From the NCBI GenBank assembly GCA_934692625.1, contig CAKUUC010000016.1, positions 1 through 46,842 on the forward strand: DNA of 46,842 nt. The letters run 5' to 3'. This document shows, one piece after another, positions 7,906 through 15,607 of the stretch. Made by a program: the position numbers and the translations under genes. The notes below the pieces were generated by a model. The model did not search any database. It had not been told where the DNA came from and saw only the letters and a list, made by a program, of their open reading frames with translations. This DNA comes from an uncultured Candidatus Melainabacteria bacterium (GTDB lineage Bacteria; Cyanobacteriota; Vampirovibrionia; Gastranaerophilales; Gastranaerophilaceae). Position 1 is the stretch's first letter. Each line of letters opens with the position of its first letter.

Positions 7906-8955
7906 CTATCTGCCTGTTTTATTCAATTCTGCAACATCAGAAACTCTCATTGCATAATACGGAACATTTTGATTATGTTCAACAAGGAACAATACAAAGT
8001 TGTCGTTGAAATTGAAATGTCTGATAACTCTTGCCGGCAATGACATTACTTTAACCATTATTGCGGCTTCGCTTTTCAATTTCACACCTTCATTATTCAT
8101 TTTGAAATCAACTGTTTCGATAGTGCCGGAAATTTCAAGGTTTGTATTTTTGATTTGATGACCTTCAAGTTCTGGGAACTTAGTTTCCATATACAAATTA
8201 ATATCAGGAACTGACAAAGTTTCATCTTCAACCATTTTCTTATTACCCTTGAAAGCTTTTGATTTATCTTGAATTTCAGCATAATACTTATCAAAAGTCA
8301 TATCCGCATCAGTTCTGTACAAAATAACTTCATCGTTACCTTTAGTTTTCAACTTAACTGCATAATCTGATGAATTATTATAGAACAATACTGAAACATT
8401 ATTATACAATTTTGAATTGCTGTTTGATTTTATTCCAAAGTAATCAACTTGTTGTGGATTTTTACCAAAAACACCTTTATCCAACTTGTCAAATGCAGTC
8501 AAAAATTTGAAATCTTTTTTCAACATTGCATAAATAAAATATTTGTCAGGGGAATAAGTCCAGTCAAAATTGCTCAAGATATCGCTTTTTTCATGAAATT
8601 TCTTTTTGATACCTTTTTCAATAGTTTTTCTCAACTTAGGAGAAACAATGCCGTATTTTGTATAATAAGCACTTTCTGACAAATTTGCTTTTGTAAACTC
8701 ACGAGCATTCAAAGCAGTAGCCATAGGGGAGTCATAGCCGTAAAATTCTACAGGACCTTTTACAATATTATCCAACATTTCGTTCCAAACCAATTGAAAT
8801 GTTCCTACCCAAATTCTATTTGGACTGTCTGATTGAGTTGTCATTGTAGGGACAACGTCAACATTTGCTGAAAATGTAGGTGCTTGTAAAAATGTCGAAC
8901 AAGCCATGCAAACCATAAACACAATGGCTGCTAATTTTGTAATTAATGATTTCAT
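7906..8955 (-). CDS. Exported protein, possibly serpin-fold
   Basis: A signal peptide is present (MKSLITKLAAIVFMVCMACS, cleavage near residue 25-30). The 349-residue body has no certain family match. Its C-terminal third follows the order of serpin landmarks: a strand like serpin s3C/s1B (SVPDINLYMETKF, from about 248), a segment where the reactive-loop hinge would be (TVDFKMNNEGVKLKSEAAIM, about 282-301), and a final hydrophobic hairpin (FNFNDNFVLFLVEHNQ, from about 314) resembling the ADHPFLFFIRHN hairpin of serpins. The hinge lacks the usual run of small residues, so inhibitory function is doubtful. The gene begins immediately after the stop of the preceding gene (TAA followed directly by ATG), indicating translational coupling. 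Confidence 0.6.
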   Translation of the reverse strand: MKSLITKLAAIVFMVCMACSTFLQAPTFSANVDVVPTMTTQSDSPNRIWVGTFQLVWNEMLDNIVKGPVEFYGYDSPMATALNAREFTKANLSESAYYTKYGIVSPKLRKTIEKGIKKKFHEKSDILSNFDWTYSPDKYFIYAMLKKDFKFLTAFDKLDKGVFGKNPQQVDYFGIKSNSNSKLYNNVSVLFYNNSSDYAVKLKTKGNDEVILYRTDADMTFDKYYAEIQDKSKAFKGNKKMVEDETLSVPDINLYMETKFPELEGHQIKNTNLEISGTIETVDFKMNNEGVKLKSEAAIMVKVMSLPARVIRHFNFNDNFVLFLVEHNQNVPYYAMRVSDVAELNKTGR

Positions 8956-9336
8956 TTAATTCTTTTTCCTTCCTATATTCAATATTTTGAAAAAACTTTT
9001 CAAAAATCCCTTTGCATCGTTATTATGAATGACCGGAGCTGAATCATAATATCTTTTGTAATTATCAATAATATTTTGTGGCAAATCCTCGCCTTTTTCA
9101 AGAGTGTAAGCCAAAAACTCAAGATAATCATCTTGTTCATCTTTGTACAGTTCATCAAGACGGCGCAAATCTTCATCTGCCTCGTAATGAATTAAGGCAT
9201 GATAAGCAGCGATTAAACTCTCATCGTCCGTATCTTTGGGGTAATTCAACATTGCTACTCTCACAGAACATACCCCTATGCGAACATTCCTCAGTAATTT
9301 CGCAACAAAAGCTCTATCTTTAAACTGTTTTGTCAT
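8956..9336 (-). CDS. Small acidic helical protein in the BlaI operon
   Basis: This 126-residue protein is not recognised. It is predicted almost entirely helical, with a basic N-terminus (MTKQFKDRAFVAKLLRNVR), an acidic middle (YEADEDLRRLDELYKDEQDDY) and a basic C-terminal tail (FFKILNIGRKKN). No signal peptide is present. It sits 10 bases after the BlaI/MecI-type regulator and its stop codon directly abuts the start of the exported possible serpin-fold protein. It therefore belongs to that transcription unit and may function with one of those products. Confidence 0.75.
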   Translation of the reverse strand: MTKQFKDRAFVAKLLRNVRIGVCSVRVAMLNYPKDTDDESLIAAYHALIHYEADEDLRRLDELYKDEQDDYLEFLAYTLEKGEDLPQNIIDNYKRYYDSAPVIHNNDAKGFLKSFFKILNIGRKKN

Positions 9337-9346
9337 GTTAAACTTG

Positions 9347-9691
9347 CTATTTAACCAACATTTCTACGGTTTCTTTTTCTACAAATCGAACCATTTTTGA
9401 AATATCACCGTCAAAGAAATTGTCAGTAAATTCATGCATCATATCAAGAGCCATTTCTCTTTTATCCATGGTCGTTTTGTAGAAGAACTTTTTGCCAACT
9501 TTGTATCTAACTAAAACACTTTTAGAAACAAGCCTGTCCATAACTGTTTTTATTGTTGTGTAAGCTCTTTCAGTACCGTTAGCCGATAATGAATTTACCA
9601 CATCTTGGATTGAAATATCAACGTCTTCATCGATAGCTGCAAAGTTCCAAAAGGTGTTCAATATTTCGATTTCAAGAGATCCGTAACTCAT
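9347..9691 (-). CDS. BlaI/MecI-family transcriptional repressor
   Basis: The 114-residue protein has the Penicillinase_R winged-helix pattern: GSLEIEILNTFW as helix 1, then YTTIKTVMDRLVSKSVL as the recognition helix region, then the wing KVGKKFFYKT. The C-terminal helices (MALDMMHEF onward) form the dimerisation segment in this family. BlaI/MecI repressors are normally inactivated by a membrane sensor protease (BlaR/MecR), but no such gene is adjacent. The ATG at 9691 was chosen over one at 9703 because GGAGG lies at ideal distance before it. As first gene of an operon it probably regulates its own transcript, including the exported protein, radA and pncC. Confidence 0.88.
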   Translation of the reverse strand: MSYGSLEIEILNTFWNFAAIDEDVDISIQDVVNSLSANGTERAYTTIKTVMDRLVSKSVLVRYKVGKKFFYKTTMDKREMALDMMHEFTDNFFDGDISKMVRFVEKETVEMLVK

Positions 9692-9712
9692 ATATTCCTC
9701 CATACATACTAA

Positions 9713-9727
9713 TTACTATAATTGTAA
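9713..9727. promoter_or_regulatory. Candidate repressor operator upstream of the BlaI-type gene
   Basis: A dyad TTAC-N7-GTAA lies 22 bases upstream of the regulator's ATG. BlaI/MecI operators are TACA/TGTA dyads, so the half-sites are similar in sequence but the spacing here is wider than in the classical sites. It is suggestive only. Confidence 0.3.
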
Positions 9728-9777
9728 CATAAAATATTATATTTTCAATAGATTAATTTACGATTTATAACAAAATT

Positions 9778-10938
9778 TTAAAAATCTAAATCCATAATAT
9801 CTTCGTCTTTTTTATAACTTTTCTTTTGCGTTCTTACTTTTTCATTTTTCTTTTTCGCTTTTGGGGATAAATCCATATAGGCATTATCTACAGAAATTTT
9901 AGTAATTACATCATTATTTTTTCTATCATAAAAAGTCAACCAATATTTACGATTAATATTATCTACTGCAAATGAAACTTTTTCAATAACTTTTTCTCCG
10001 GGCTTAATTTGCCTAAACATCAATTTTGTATTTCCAAAAATTGATGGACTGAATTTTGCATTATAATCATTTACCAAAGCCATATCAAAACCAGAAAGAG
10101 TTTTGTCTGACATATTAGAAATCAGCAAAGTCAAGGTTATTGTATTAACCTCACCAAACGGATCTTTTTCGTGTTTGACATCATTTATACTTATTTTCAA
10201 TCCGTCATATAAAATTTCTTCTTGTTTTAGTGCTTCTTTTTTATAAACCGGCAAATCAAGCGAAGTATTTATTCTGACTTTGATTTCGTCCCCAGGGGCA
10301 ATCAAAACATGATTACCTTTTCTTATTAGTGCAACACCAAGCCCTGCAACACCACCAACCGCAGCACCACCTGCAAGCGTATAACCCTGTGAAGCAATTG
10401 CAGCACCAAGCCCTAACCAATTCAAGGCAACAAGTCCGCCAACAGCACCACCTGCCACAGTGTAGCCGACGTCTTGTGCTACAATTTTGGCACCTTGTGC
10501 TACAGGGTGAAGTTTTGTTGTCATTTTACCTTCAATCGGAATTTCTCTTCCGTCCGGAGTTACCAAATAATCAAACGCCAAATCCATAGATGCTTCTTTA
10601 CCCAATCTTCCCGGTGCGGTTGTATTGGTTAATTTTCCATGAGCAAGAGTTCCTTTTGGTATAATAATCCCTTTATCTCCATATACATCATCAGTAACTT
10701 CTGCAAAAAACTCATCGCCTTCTATCGAATAAGAAGAGTCCAAAATCTGAGAAACCGTCATATTTATAATTTCTTTTCGATTAAGAGTTTCGATTTTACC
10801 GGTAAACATTTCATCTTCATATTGTTTAAACTCAGCACTTTCAGTAACGGACCCTTTCAACGGTTCCGCCGCTAACACCGGTGTCAATATGCCTGATATC
10901 AAAGATATTACTATATATAAACTGATAATATTTTTCAT
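9778..10938 (-). CDS. Exported protein with glycine-rich hydrophobic core
   Basis: Residues 1-24 are a Sec signal peptide ending VLAAEP. The middle section has a beta-rich stretch (DEFFAEVTDDVYGDKGIIIPKGTLAHGKL in pieces) reminiscent of the beta-domain in VirB10/TrbI-type or capsule-export proteins, where a stable 'G.I.IP.GT...G' turn is common. It is followed by a glycine-zipper hydrophobic region (about 165-210) that could insert into membrane, and a second beta domain. The C-terminus is Lys/Asp-rich. No named family can be assigned. The ATG at 10938 is preferred as it opens a normal signal peptide; a GTG at 10947 has a slightly better-placed AGGG, so the start is uncertain. It follows the glycosyltransferase gene by 36 bases. 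Confidence 0.7.
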   Translation of the reverse strand: MKNIISLYIVISLISGILTPVLAAEPLKGSVTESAEFKQYEDEMFTGKIETLNRKEIINMTVSQILDSSYSIEGDEFFAEVTDDVYGDKGIIIPKGTLAHGKLTNTTAPGRLGKEASMDLAFDYLVTPDGREIPIEGKMTTKLHPVAQGAKIVAQDVGYTVAGGAVGGLVALNWLGLGAAIASQGYTLAGGAAVGGVAGLGVALIRKGNHVLIAPGDEIKVRINTSLDLPVYKKEALKQEEILYDGLKISINDVKHEKDPFGEVNTITLTLLISNMSDKTLSGFDMALVNDYNAKFSPSIFGNTKLMFRQIKPGEKVIEKVSFAVDNINRKYWLTFYDRKNNDVITKISVDNAYMDLSPKAKKKNEKVRTQKKSYKKDEDIMDLDF

Positions 10939-10974
10939 TTTATACACTTATCCCTAATTTAACCCAAATCTTTA

Positions 10975-12540
10975 CTAACCTTGTTGCTCTTCAACTTCTT
11001 TAGCAATTTCTTCAACATAATTATTTATTTCAGCCGGTTCAAACCCAGAACACGAATTCCAAATCAATGTAGGTCTTAATTCTGACAACAACGGACTAGG
11101 AAATTCGTTGTGACATTGACCTTTCAACATATTTGTAGACCCGTCAACACTAGATGTGAAATTTTTACAACAACTGCAAATCTTCAATTTCAAACCGTAA
11201 TCTTCCATTTTAGATTTCAATTGTTGCAAAGCATCAATCATTCTCAAGTGAGAATCCGTCACATATTTTTTATTTTTATAAATAAATCTGATTTTTGACA
11301 AACCGCTTTCTGTTGAAATAAACTCTAACTTACACGCTCTATCACCGTATTTTGTAATAGCATAAACATCAACAACAAGTTTATCAGTTTCCGAATCCGT
11401 ATTTGCGCCAAGTTTTTTCAAAGTATAACGGACTAACGGGAAATTCTTAATAATATGACAAATTGAATAAATCGGATATAAAGTCAGCAACACAATTTCT
11501 TTGAAATTCAACTTCGCGTTAATTAAACTGATACCATAAACTGCCAATAATAATGCAGCGGAAAAGATTACGACATTGCATTTAACAACGAATTGACAAT
11601 TGTACGAATACAAAATCAAAATTAAATATGCAAAAATCAAAGTCCAACAATTTGGATTCAGCAAAGAACAAATATGCTCAAAAAATCCTAAATTAAAACT
11701 TCTGATACTCTTACATTTTTCAGCAAGCAATTTAAACCTGAAAGTCAATCTTGGCTTTTTGAATGAACAATCCTGACCCAATACAAAAGACTGGATATTC
11801 GGATTATACATACATTTGTGACCAGTTTGTGATAAAAGCAAACTGAAATCTAACTCATTATTAATATCTTTAAATTTAATTTCATCTAGTTCATCAATTA
11901 CAGATTTTTTGACAATAAACAAACCTGAATCAACTTGAGTTGCAAGTCCCAGTAATGTTCTTGCTTGTTTCAAAAAATTTGCAACGTATTTTTTGTGAAC
12001 GGCTTTTATCTTATCTACGATATCCAAACTTGAACGGTTAATGTTCATTTCACCCGTCACTGCATCTGCATTTGTCAATGCAACATTTGCAAGAGTTAAA
12101 AAACTACTGTCAATTCTACGAGTGCCATCAACAAATACGTAAGCATCAATTGTTTCATCTGTTTTTAACTGCTCTAACAACATTGACACTGCTTGGTTTT
12201 TTCCCAAAGTTCCATGATCTTGAATATTCAAAGCATATACAAACTTGTCATTTTCAAATATTTTTTCTGTTCCATCATTACAATTGTCCAAAACAGCATA
12301 AACTTTGAAATTAGCAAGCGGATAATCTTGCATTTTTAACTCTTCAACTAATTCTTCCAAGCAAGCTCTATGGTTATGCGAATAAATAATAACCGCAAAG
12401 TTACGTTTATATTCGTCATATCTTGAATATTTTCGCTCTAACGAAAAAGGTTTGTCATTCAAATTGCGAATACCCAAGATAAAAAGGTACAATGTATATA
12501 AAACTAAATAAAAATATAATATGTCTAGTAAAAATTCCAT
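10975..12540 (-). CDS. Membrane-anchored family 2-like glycosyltransferase
   Basis: An N-terminal membrane helix (about 5-24) precedes a GT-A domain with the signature AVIIYSHNHRACLEELVEEL, the nucleotide-binding VLDNCNDGTEKIF (about 83-95), GKNQAVSML (about 113-121) and VFVDGTRRID (about 135-144) in the place of the metal-binding DxD. Three or more hydrophobic helices follow at about 295-385. The tail is an extra soluble domain containing a cysteine cluster (CSCC plus a later Cys in GQCHNEF). The usual QxxRW motif of processive synthases is not evident and the DxD is weak, so activity may be altered. Cell-surface polysaccharide or glycolipid synthesis is inferred. GAGGGTGAG precedes the ATG. 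Confidence 0.82.
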   Translation of the reverse strand: MEFLLDILYFYLVLYTLYLFILGIRNLNDKPFSLERKYSRYDEYKRNFAVIIYSHNHRACLEELVEELKMQDYPLANFKVYAVLDNCNDGTEKIFENDKFVYALNIQDHGTLGKNQAVSMLLEQLKTDETIDAYVFVDGTRRIDSSFLTLANVALTNADAVTGEMNINRSSLDIVDKIKAVHKKYVANFLKQARTLLGLATQVDSGLFIVKKSVIDELDEIKFKDINNELDFSLLLSQTGHKCMYNPNIQSFVLGQDCSFKKPRLTFRFKLLAEKCKSIRSFNLGFFEHICSLLNPNCWTLIFAYLILILYSYNCQFVVKCNVVIFSAALLLAVYGISLINAKLNFKEIVLLTLYPIYSICHIIKNFPLVRYTLKKLGANTDSETDKLVVDVYAITKYGDRACKLEFISTESGLSKIRFIYKNKKYVTDSHLRMIDALQQLKSKMEDYGLKLKICSCCKNFTSSVDGSTNMLKGQCHNEFPSPLLSELRPTLIWNSCSGFEPAEINNYVEEIAKEVEEQQG

Positions 12541-12568
12541 AAGCTCACCCTCATCTTAGATACATGGT

Positions 12569-12611
12569 AGTAAAAAATTAAAGAAAATTCAACCTTCTTA
12601 AATTTTTTACT
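12569..12611 (-). terminator. AT-rich hairpin terminator after tsaC
   Basis: Arms of 17 bases (AGTAAAAAATTAAAGAA and its near-complement) pair with a single mismatch around a 9-base loop. The 3' arm on the minus strand carries a TTTTTT run. It lies at the tsaC stop and before the glycosyltransferase start. Confidence 0.55.
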
Positions 12612-13197
12612 AATCTAAATCAATTTTTATTGCCCCCTGACGAAAAATTCTCAATTCGTTATTCATAACCCCAACAACAGTAGATTCAAGCCCTTTTGCA
12701 ACATGACCATAATCAGGAATTACAATATCTGCAAGTCCTGACATATTTTGTAGTGCCTGTTCGTAAGTTTTGGCAGACGGTTGATGAGATAAATTAGCAC
12801 TTGTTGTTGCCAAAACGTGCTCCGGAATTGCTTCACAAATTTGCCTAAACACTTCATTATCAGGAACTCTAATTCCCACAGTCGACATATTTGAAGTTAT
12901 ATAATCCGGAGTTTTGTCACTTTTATCTGTCACTACAGTTAATGCCCCAGGAAAATATTTTTTTATTAACTTTTGACCAACTTTTGGAATTGGCTTTACA
13001 TAATCAAGAAGATTATAAACCTCATTAGACATCAAAATCAAAGGTTTTTGAGCCTCTCGCTTTTTAATATCGTAAATTTTACGAACAGCATCCTCATTAT
13101 TAGGTAAACAACCCAATCCCCATACGGTGTCTGTCACGTAAGCAATAACACCACCATTTTGCAATATCTCTACAATTTTTTCTTTATCTTTTAACAT
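12610..13197 (-). CDS. tsaC: Threonylcarbamoyl-AMP synthase (YrdC/Sua5 family)
   Basis: TsaC makes threonylcarbamoyl-AMP from threonine, bicarbonate and ATP, the first step of t6A37 tRNA modification. The 195-residue protein is a single YrdC domain with the characteristic segments TDTVWGLGC (near residue 22), the basic KKREAQKPLILM, KYFPGALTVV, VGIRVPDN and TSANLSHQPSA. It lacks the C-terminal Sua5 domain. The frame extends to a TTG at 13203, but the ATG at 13197 is the likelier start; no strong ribosome binding site is visible. An AT-rich hairpin follows the stop. Confidence 0.95.
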   Translation of the reverse strand: MLKDKEKIVEILQNGGVIAYVTDTVWGLGCLPNNEDAVRKIYDIKKREAQKPLILMSNEVYNLLDYVKPIPKVGQKLIKKYFPGALTVVTDKSDKTPDYITSNMSTVGIRVPDNEVFRQICEAIPEHVLATTSANLSHQPSAKTYEQALQNMSGLADIVIPDYGHVAKGLESTVVGVMNNELRIFRQGAIKIDLD

Positions 13198-13263
13198 ATA
13201 CAATATTTTAGCATAGAAATTTAATATAACTACAAAAGAACCTGAAAAATATAAAAAACAGTT

Positions 13264-13371
13264 TATAATAAAAGTAGGGAGGCTGTTGCCGATACAACAG
13301 CCGTTGCAGTCCCTACAATAACGTAGATAAAATTAGTAAAATGTGTCCAATGACGATAAGGGCACATTTTA
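13264..13371 (+). ncRNA. Candidate small RNA with two hairpins and intrinsic terminator
   Basis: A TATAAT box (13264-13269) precedes a compact structured element. GTAGGGA (13274-13280) pairs with TCCCTAC (13310-13316). Directly inside, GGCTGTTG (13281-13288) pairs with CAACAGCC (13295-13302) around a CCGATA loop, leaving GTTGCAG as a one-sided 7-base bulge. After a linker, AAAATGTGTCC (13338-13348) pairs with GGGCACATTTT (13360-13370), with one G-T wobble, and is followed by TATTTTT, the form of an intrinsic terminator on the plus strand. No open frame of note is present, and I do not recognise an Rfam class. The -35 region is weak (CCTGAA at 13241-13246). Confidence 0.6.
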
Positions 13372-13390
13372 TTTTTGCTTAAAATTTTTA

Positions 13391-13418
13391 TTGACAAATC
13401 TGAAAACATTATTATTAT
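13391..13418 (+). promoter_or_regulatory. Promoter for the EF-hand gene
   Basis: TTGACA at 13391-13396 is a perfect -35 hexamer. TATTAT at 13413-13418 follows after 16 bases. The start codon at 13455 has GAGGT at the proper distance. It lies after the candidate sRNA terminator, so the two units are separate. Confidence 0.65.
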
Positions 13419-13454
13419 TAAGATAGGTAGAAAAACACAATACGAGGTAACAGT

Positions 13455-14024
13455 ATGGCATCAGGCTCATCAATAATCACAAACTTAACATCAAATCTAA
13501 GAAACACATATTCTTACTTGGCATCACTTTACCCCGAAGATGGGGTAACTTACAAAAATATTACAGCGGCAAGAAGTGATAACTCAAACTATTTAACGCT
13601 TAACCAATCCTTCGCATCATATTTGCAAACAAATTTTTCAAGCTTTGACAAAGATGGTGACGGGGTAATCAGCGCTGATGAAATGTCAAAAGTTACTGAT
13701 ACAATATCAGCTTCAGGAGTATCAAGAGCAGAATTATCTCAACTTGCTGCATCAGGAGTGTACTCTTCAGACCAAATCAGCAAAATTTTGGATAACTTCA
13801 ACGAAATTGACAAAAACGGAGATGGACGAGTAACAAGTGCCGAAATTGCGGCATATACCTGCGATTGCACAAAACAAGAAAAACTTGACGAAGAAAACTA
13901 TAAAAAGGCCACTCAAACATCTGTATTTTATGGAGAAGACAGTTCTTCAGATGTTTCAAGTTACAGTATCCTGAGTTACAGATACAAAAACTTCTTAGGT
14001 TCGTCATCAAGTTCATCGTCATAG
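13455..14024 (+). CDS. Double EF-hand calcium-binding protein
   Basis: The 189-residue protein has two canonical EF-hand loops, DKDGDGVISADE (65-76) and DKNGDGRVTSAE (119-130), each with Asp at positions 1, 3 and 5, Gly at 6 and Glu at 12, so both should bind calcium. A CDC motif follows the second hand. The N-terminus is Ser/Asn/Thr-rich with no Sec signal, and the tail is a run of serines. The protein could be a cytosolic calcium buffer/sensor or an exported protein. It has its own promoter and a strong terminator. It shares the EF-hand theme with the CHAP hydrolase at 4034-5896, which has one hand. Confidence 0.82.
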   Translation: MASGSSIITNLTSNLRNTYSYLASLYPEDGVTYKNITAARSDNSNYLTLNQSFASYLQTNFSSFDKDGDGVISADEMSKVTDTISASGVSRAELSQLAASGVYSSDQISKILDNFNEIDKNGDGRVTSAEIAAYTCDCTKQEKLDEENYKKATQTSVFYGEDSSSDVSSYSILSYRYKNFLGSSSSSSS

Positions 14025-14055
14025 AAAGTAAATAAACACAACCCTATTAATTTAA

Positions 14056-14083
14056 CGGGACAACAGAAAATTCTGTTGTCCCG
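14056..14083. terminator. Bidirectional intrinsic terminator
   Basis: CGGGACAACAGAA and its exact complement form a 12-13 bp stem with a tiny loop, followed by AAAATTTTAT. A-runs on one side and T-runs on the other make it usable for both the EF-hand gene (ends 14024) and the convergent gene ending at 14093. Confidence 0.85.
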
Positions 14084-14092
14084 AAAATTTTA

Positions 14093-14386
14093 TTATAAAC
14101 CAAAAGTCTGTTTCTGATTGGCAATAAATTGTTTCAAAGCTTTCGTTAAACTTTCCTTAGTGAAGTTAGTACCCAAAAACCAACGTCTACCGGTGTCAGA
14201 ATTCCTAATATCAACAACATCTATTCTTCCATTTTTTCCTTTTAGAATTGACATTTCATTCATTTGCATTTTTGCCATTTTTGATGCAGGTGAAAAGTGA
14301 ATAACTTTCTGAACTCTACCATCTTTTAATAACGATTTGGTTATTGTTGTACCTGCTGCAGTTGTTAATTTACTAATCATTGTCAT
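14093..14386 (-). CDS. Small basic protein of unknown function
   Basis: The 97-residue protein is Lys-rich with segments SPASKMAKMQMNEMS and DIRNSDTGRRWFLGTNF, then a C-terminal amphipathic helix KESLTKALKQFIANQ. It has no signal peptide. No family is recognised; the compact beta-plus-helix character and positive charge would suit nucleic-acid or partner binding, which is speculation. The frame runs on to 14539, but that extension crosses a CCATA microsatellite and translates to an implausible Trp/Cys-rich peptide. The ATG at 14386 has TAGGT 7 bases upstream and was chosen. Confidence 0.6.
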   Translation of the reverse strand: MTMISKLTTAAGTTITKSLLKDGRVQKVIHFSPASKMAKMQMNEMSILKGKNGRIDVVDIRNSDTGRRWFLGTNFTKESLTKALKQFIANQKQTFGL

Positions 14387-14491
14387 AATTTTACCTACTT
14401 TCTTTTTGTTTTTACCTATCTTTTGGAGTAAATCGATTTTCCCTACACAGATATAAAAACAAGCGAAAGCTAATATTTGCTCCGCCCCGCC

Positions 14492-14515
14492 CCACCATAC
14501 CATACCATACCATAA
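14492..14515. repeat. CCATA microsatellite
   Basis: Four to five tandem CCATA units lie directly after a C-rich patch. Such short tandem runs can vary in length by slippage. The frame reading through it on the minus strand is probably not translated, so phase variation of a product is not supported. Confidence 0.6.
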
Positions 14516-14618
14516 AGGCATTATAGCAATGATTTCCAACTTTTTAAATTCAACTTTACATTTCGTAACATTAGTATTTTTGGAAAGTTCAACATCACAA
14601 TTAATAGTACAAATATTT

Positions 14619-14643
14619 CCGTTGGCGTAGCAACGCCAACCAG
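14619..14643. repeat. Hairpin fragment of the dispersed palindromic element
   Basis: GTTGGCG, a six-base TAGCAA loop and CGCCAAC form a perfect stem-loop. The core GGCGTAGCAA is shared with the element at 191-250. It lies between divergent genes, upstream of the redox cassette promoter. Confidence 0.55.
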
Positions 14644-14694
14644 TTTTTCTTCTATTTCAGCAAAATATACGATTGTAACAGGGTTGTTATACAG

Positions 14695-14723
14695 TGGCGT
14701 AATTTAAAAATTTGTTGTATAAT
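14695..14723 (+). promoter_or_regulatory. Promoter of the redox cassette
   Basis: A perfect TATAAT (14718-14723) is preceded by TGGCGT (14695-14700) at 17 bases. The -35 box is weak, which suggests activator dependence. The imperfect dyad just upstream (about 14671-14694) would be in the right place for a regulator. Confidence 0.5.
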
Positions 14724-14752
14724 CTTTAATAATAAAAATAAGGTGGTTTAAT

Positions 14753-15595
14753 ATGGGTTATAAAATTTTATCAAAAAAAGAAATTTGTCCTAATCAATAC
14801 GAAATTACTATTGATGCGCCATATGTTGTTAGAAACGCAAAAGCCGGACAATTTATTATTTTCAGAGTAGAAGAAGACGGAGAAAGAGTACCGTTAACTA
14901 TTGCCGACATCGACAAAGAAAATGGCGAATTAACTCTTGTATTTATGGCTGTTGGCTACTCTACCAAAAAACTTGCACAACTTAATGTCGGTGACGAACT
15001 TGTAGATATCGTTGGACCTTTAGGCAAACCAACCGATATCAAAAAATACGGCACCGTCGTTTGTGTTGCAGGCGGATACGGCGCTGCTCCTTGTTACTTA
15101 ATCTCAAAAGCACTAAAAGAAGCAGGCAACAAAGTTTATATGATTTCTGGTGCAAGAACAAAAGATTTGCTATTCTGGGAAGATAAAATGAAAGCCGCTT
15201 CAACAGAATTATACTTGACAACCGATGACGGGTCTTACGGAATCAAAGGTTTTGGAACTACAGTATTGCAAGATATTATGAACCGAGAAAAAGTAGATTA
15301 CGTAATTGCAGTCGGACCTATGCCAATGATGAGAGCAGTAGCAGAACTTACAAGAGGTAAAGGAATTTACACAGAAGCAAGCATGAACCCGATTATGGTT
15401 GATGGAACCGGTATGTGCGGAGCGTGCCGTGTTACAGTCGGCGGAGAAACAAAATTTGCTTGCGTTGACGGTCCTGATTTTGATGCTCACAAAATTGATT
15501 TTGATGAAGTTATCAACAGAACAAGAATTTACAAAGACCAAGAACGTAAACGTTGCGAATCTTGTAATTTATTAAAACAAGCAGATAAAGTATAG
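14753..15595 (+). CDS. FAD/NAD(P)-binding [2Fe-2S] reductase, PyrK/NfnA-like
   Basis: The protein belongs to the ferredoxin-NADP reductase group shared by the dihydroorotate dehydrogenase electron-transfer subunit (PyrK) and NfnA/SudB. It has an N-terminal FAD-binding barrel (about 1-100, with GQFIIFRV and VPLTIADID), a nucleotide-binding fold starting at VVCVAGGYGAAPCYL (about 103-117), and a C-terminal 2Fe-2S region DGTGMCGACRVTVGG ending with FACVDGP. That C-terminal signature is the one usual for NfnA/SudB. NfnA normally works with a GltD-like NfnB subunit, which is not in the window; instead EtfB and EtfA follow. The start is well supported by AAGGTGG. Its partner and electron donor therefore remain open. 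Confidence 0.87.
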   Translation: MGYKILSKKEICPNQYEITIDAPYVVRNAKAGQFIIFRVEEDGERVPLTIADIDKENGELTLVFMAVGYSTKKLAQLNVGDELVDIVGPLGKPTDIKKYGTVVCVAGGYGAAPCYLISKALKEAGNKVYMISGARTKDLLFWEDKMKAASTELYLTTDDGSYGIKGFGTTVLQDIMNREKVDYVIAVGPMPMMRAVAELTRGKGIYTEASMNPIMVDGTGMCGACRVTVGGETKFACVDGPDFDAHKIDFDEVINRTRIYKDQERKRCESCNLLKQADKV

Positions 15596-15607
15596 GAGAG
15601 AATAAAC

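Larger units (their letters stand above)
14387..14752. other. Intergenic region before the redox cassette
   Basis: No gene is supported here. It holds the leader of the minus-strand gene at 14386, a G/C-skewed patch (CCGCCCCGCCCC) next to a CCATA tandem run at about 14492-14515, a hairpin at 14621-14640, an imperfect dyad around 14671-14694 (TTGTAACA, GGG, TTGTTATAC) and the promoter for the downstream genes. Confidence 0.6.

Noticed and set aside
13274..13316. tRNA-like cloverleaf
   Set aside because: The paired stems are coaxial with one bulge; there are no D or T arms, no TTC motif and no CCA-type acceptor.
14387..14539. N-terminal extension of the small minus-strand gene at 14093
   Set aside because: It reads through a CCATA microsatellite and gives a Trp/Cys-rich peptide unlike the rest of the protein, while a plausible ATG with TAGGT exists at 14386.
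14671..14694. Rex- or CRP-type operator before the redox cassette
   Set aside because: The dyad is imperfect and does not match either consensus well enough to name a regulator.
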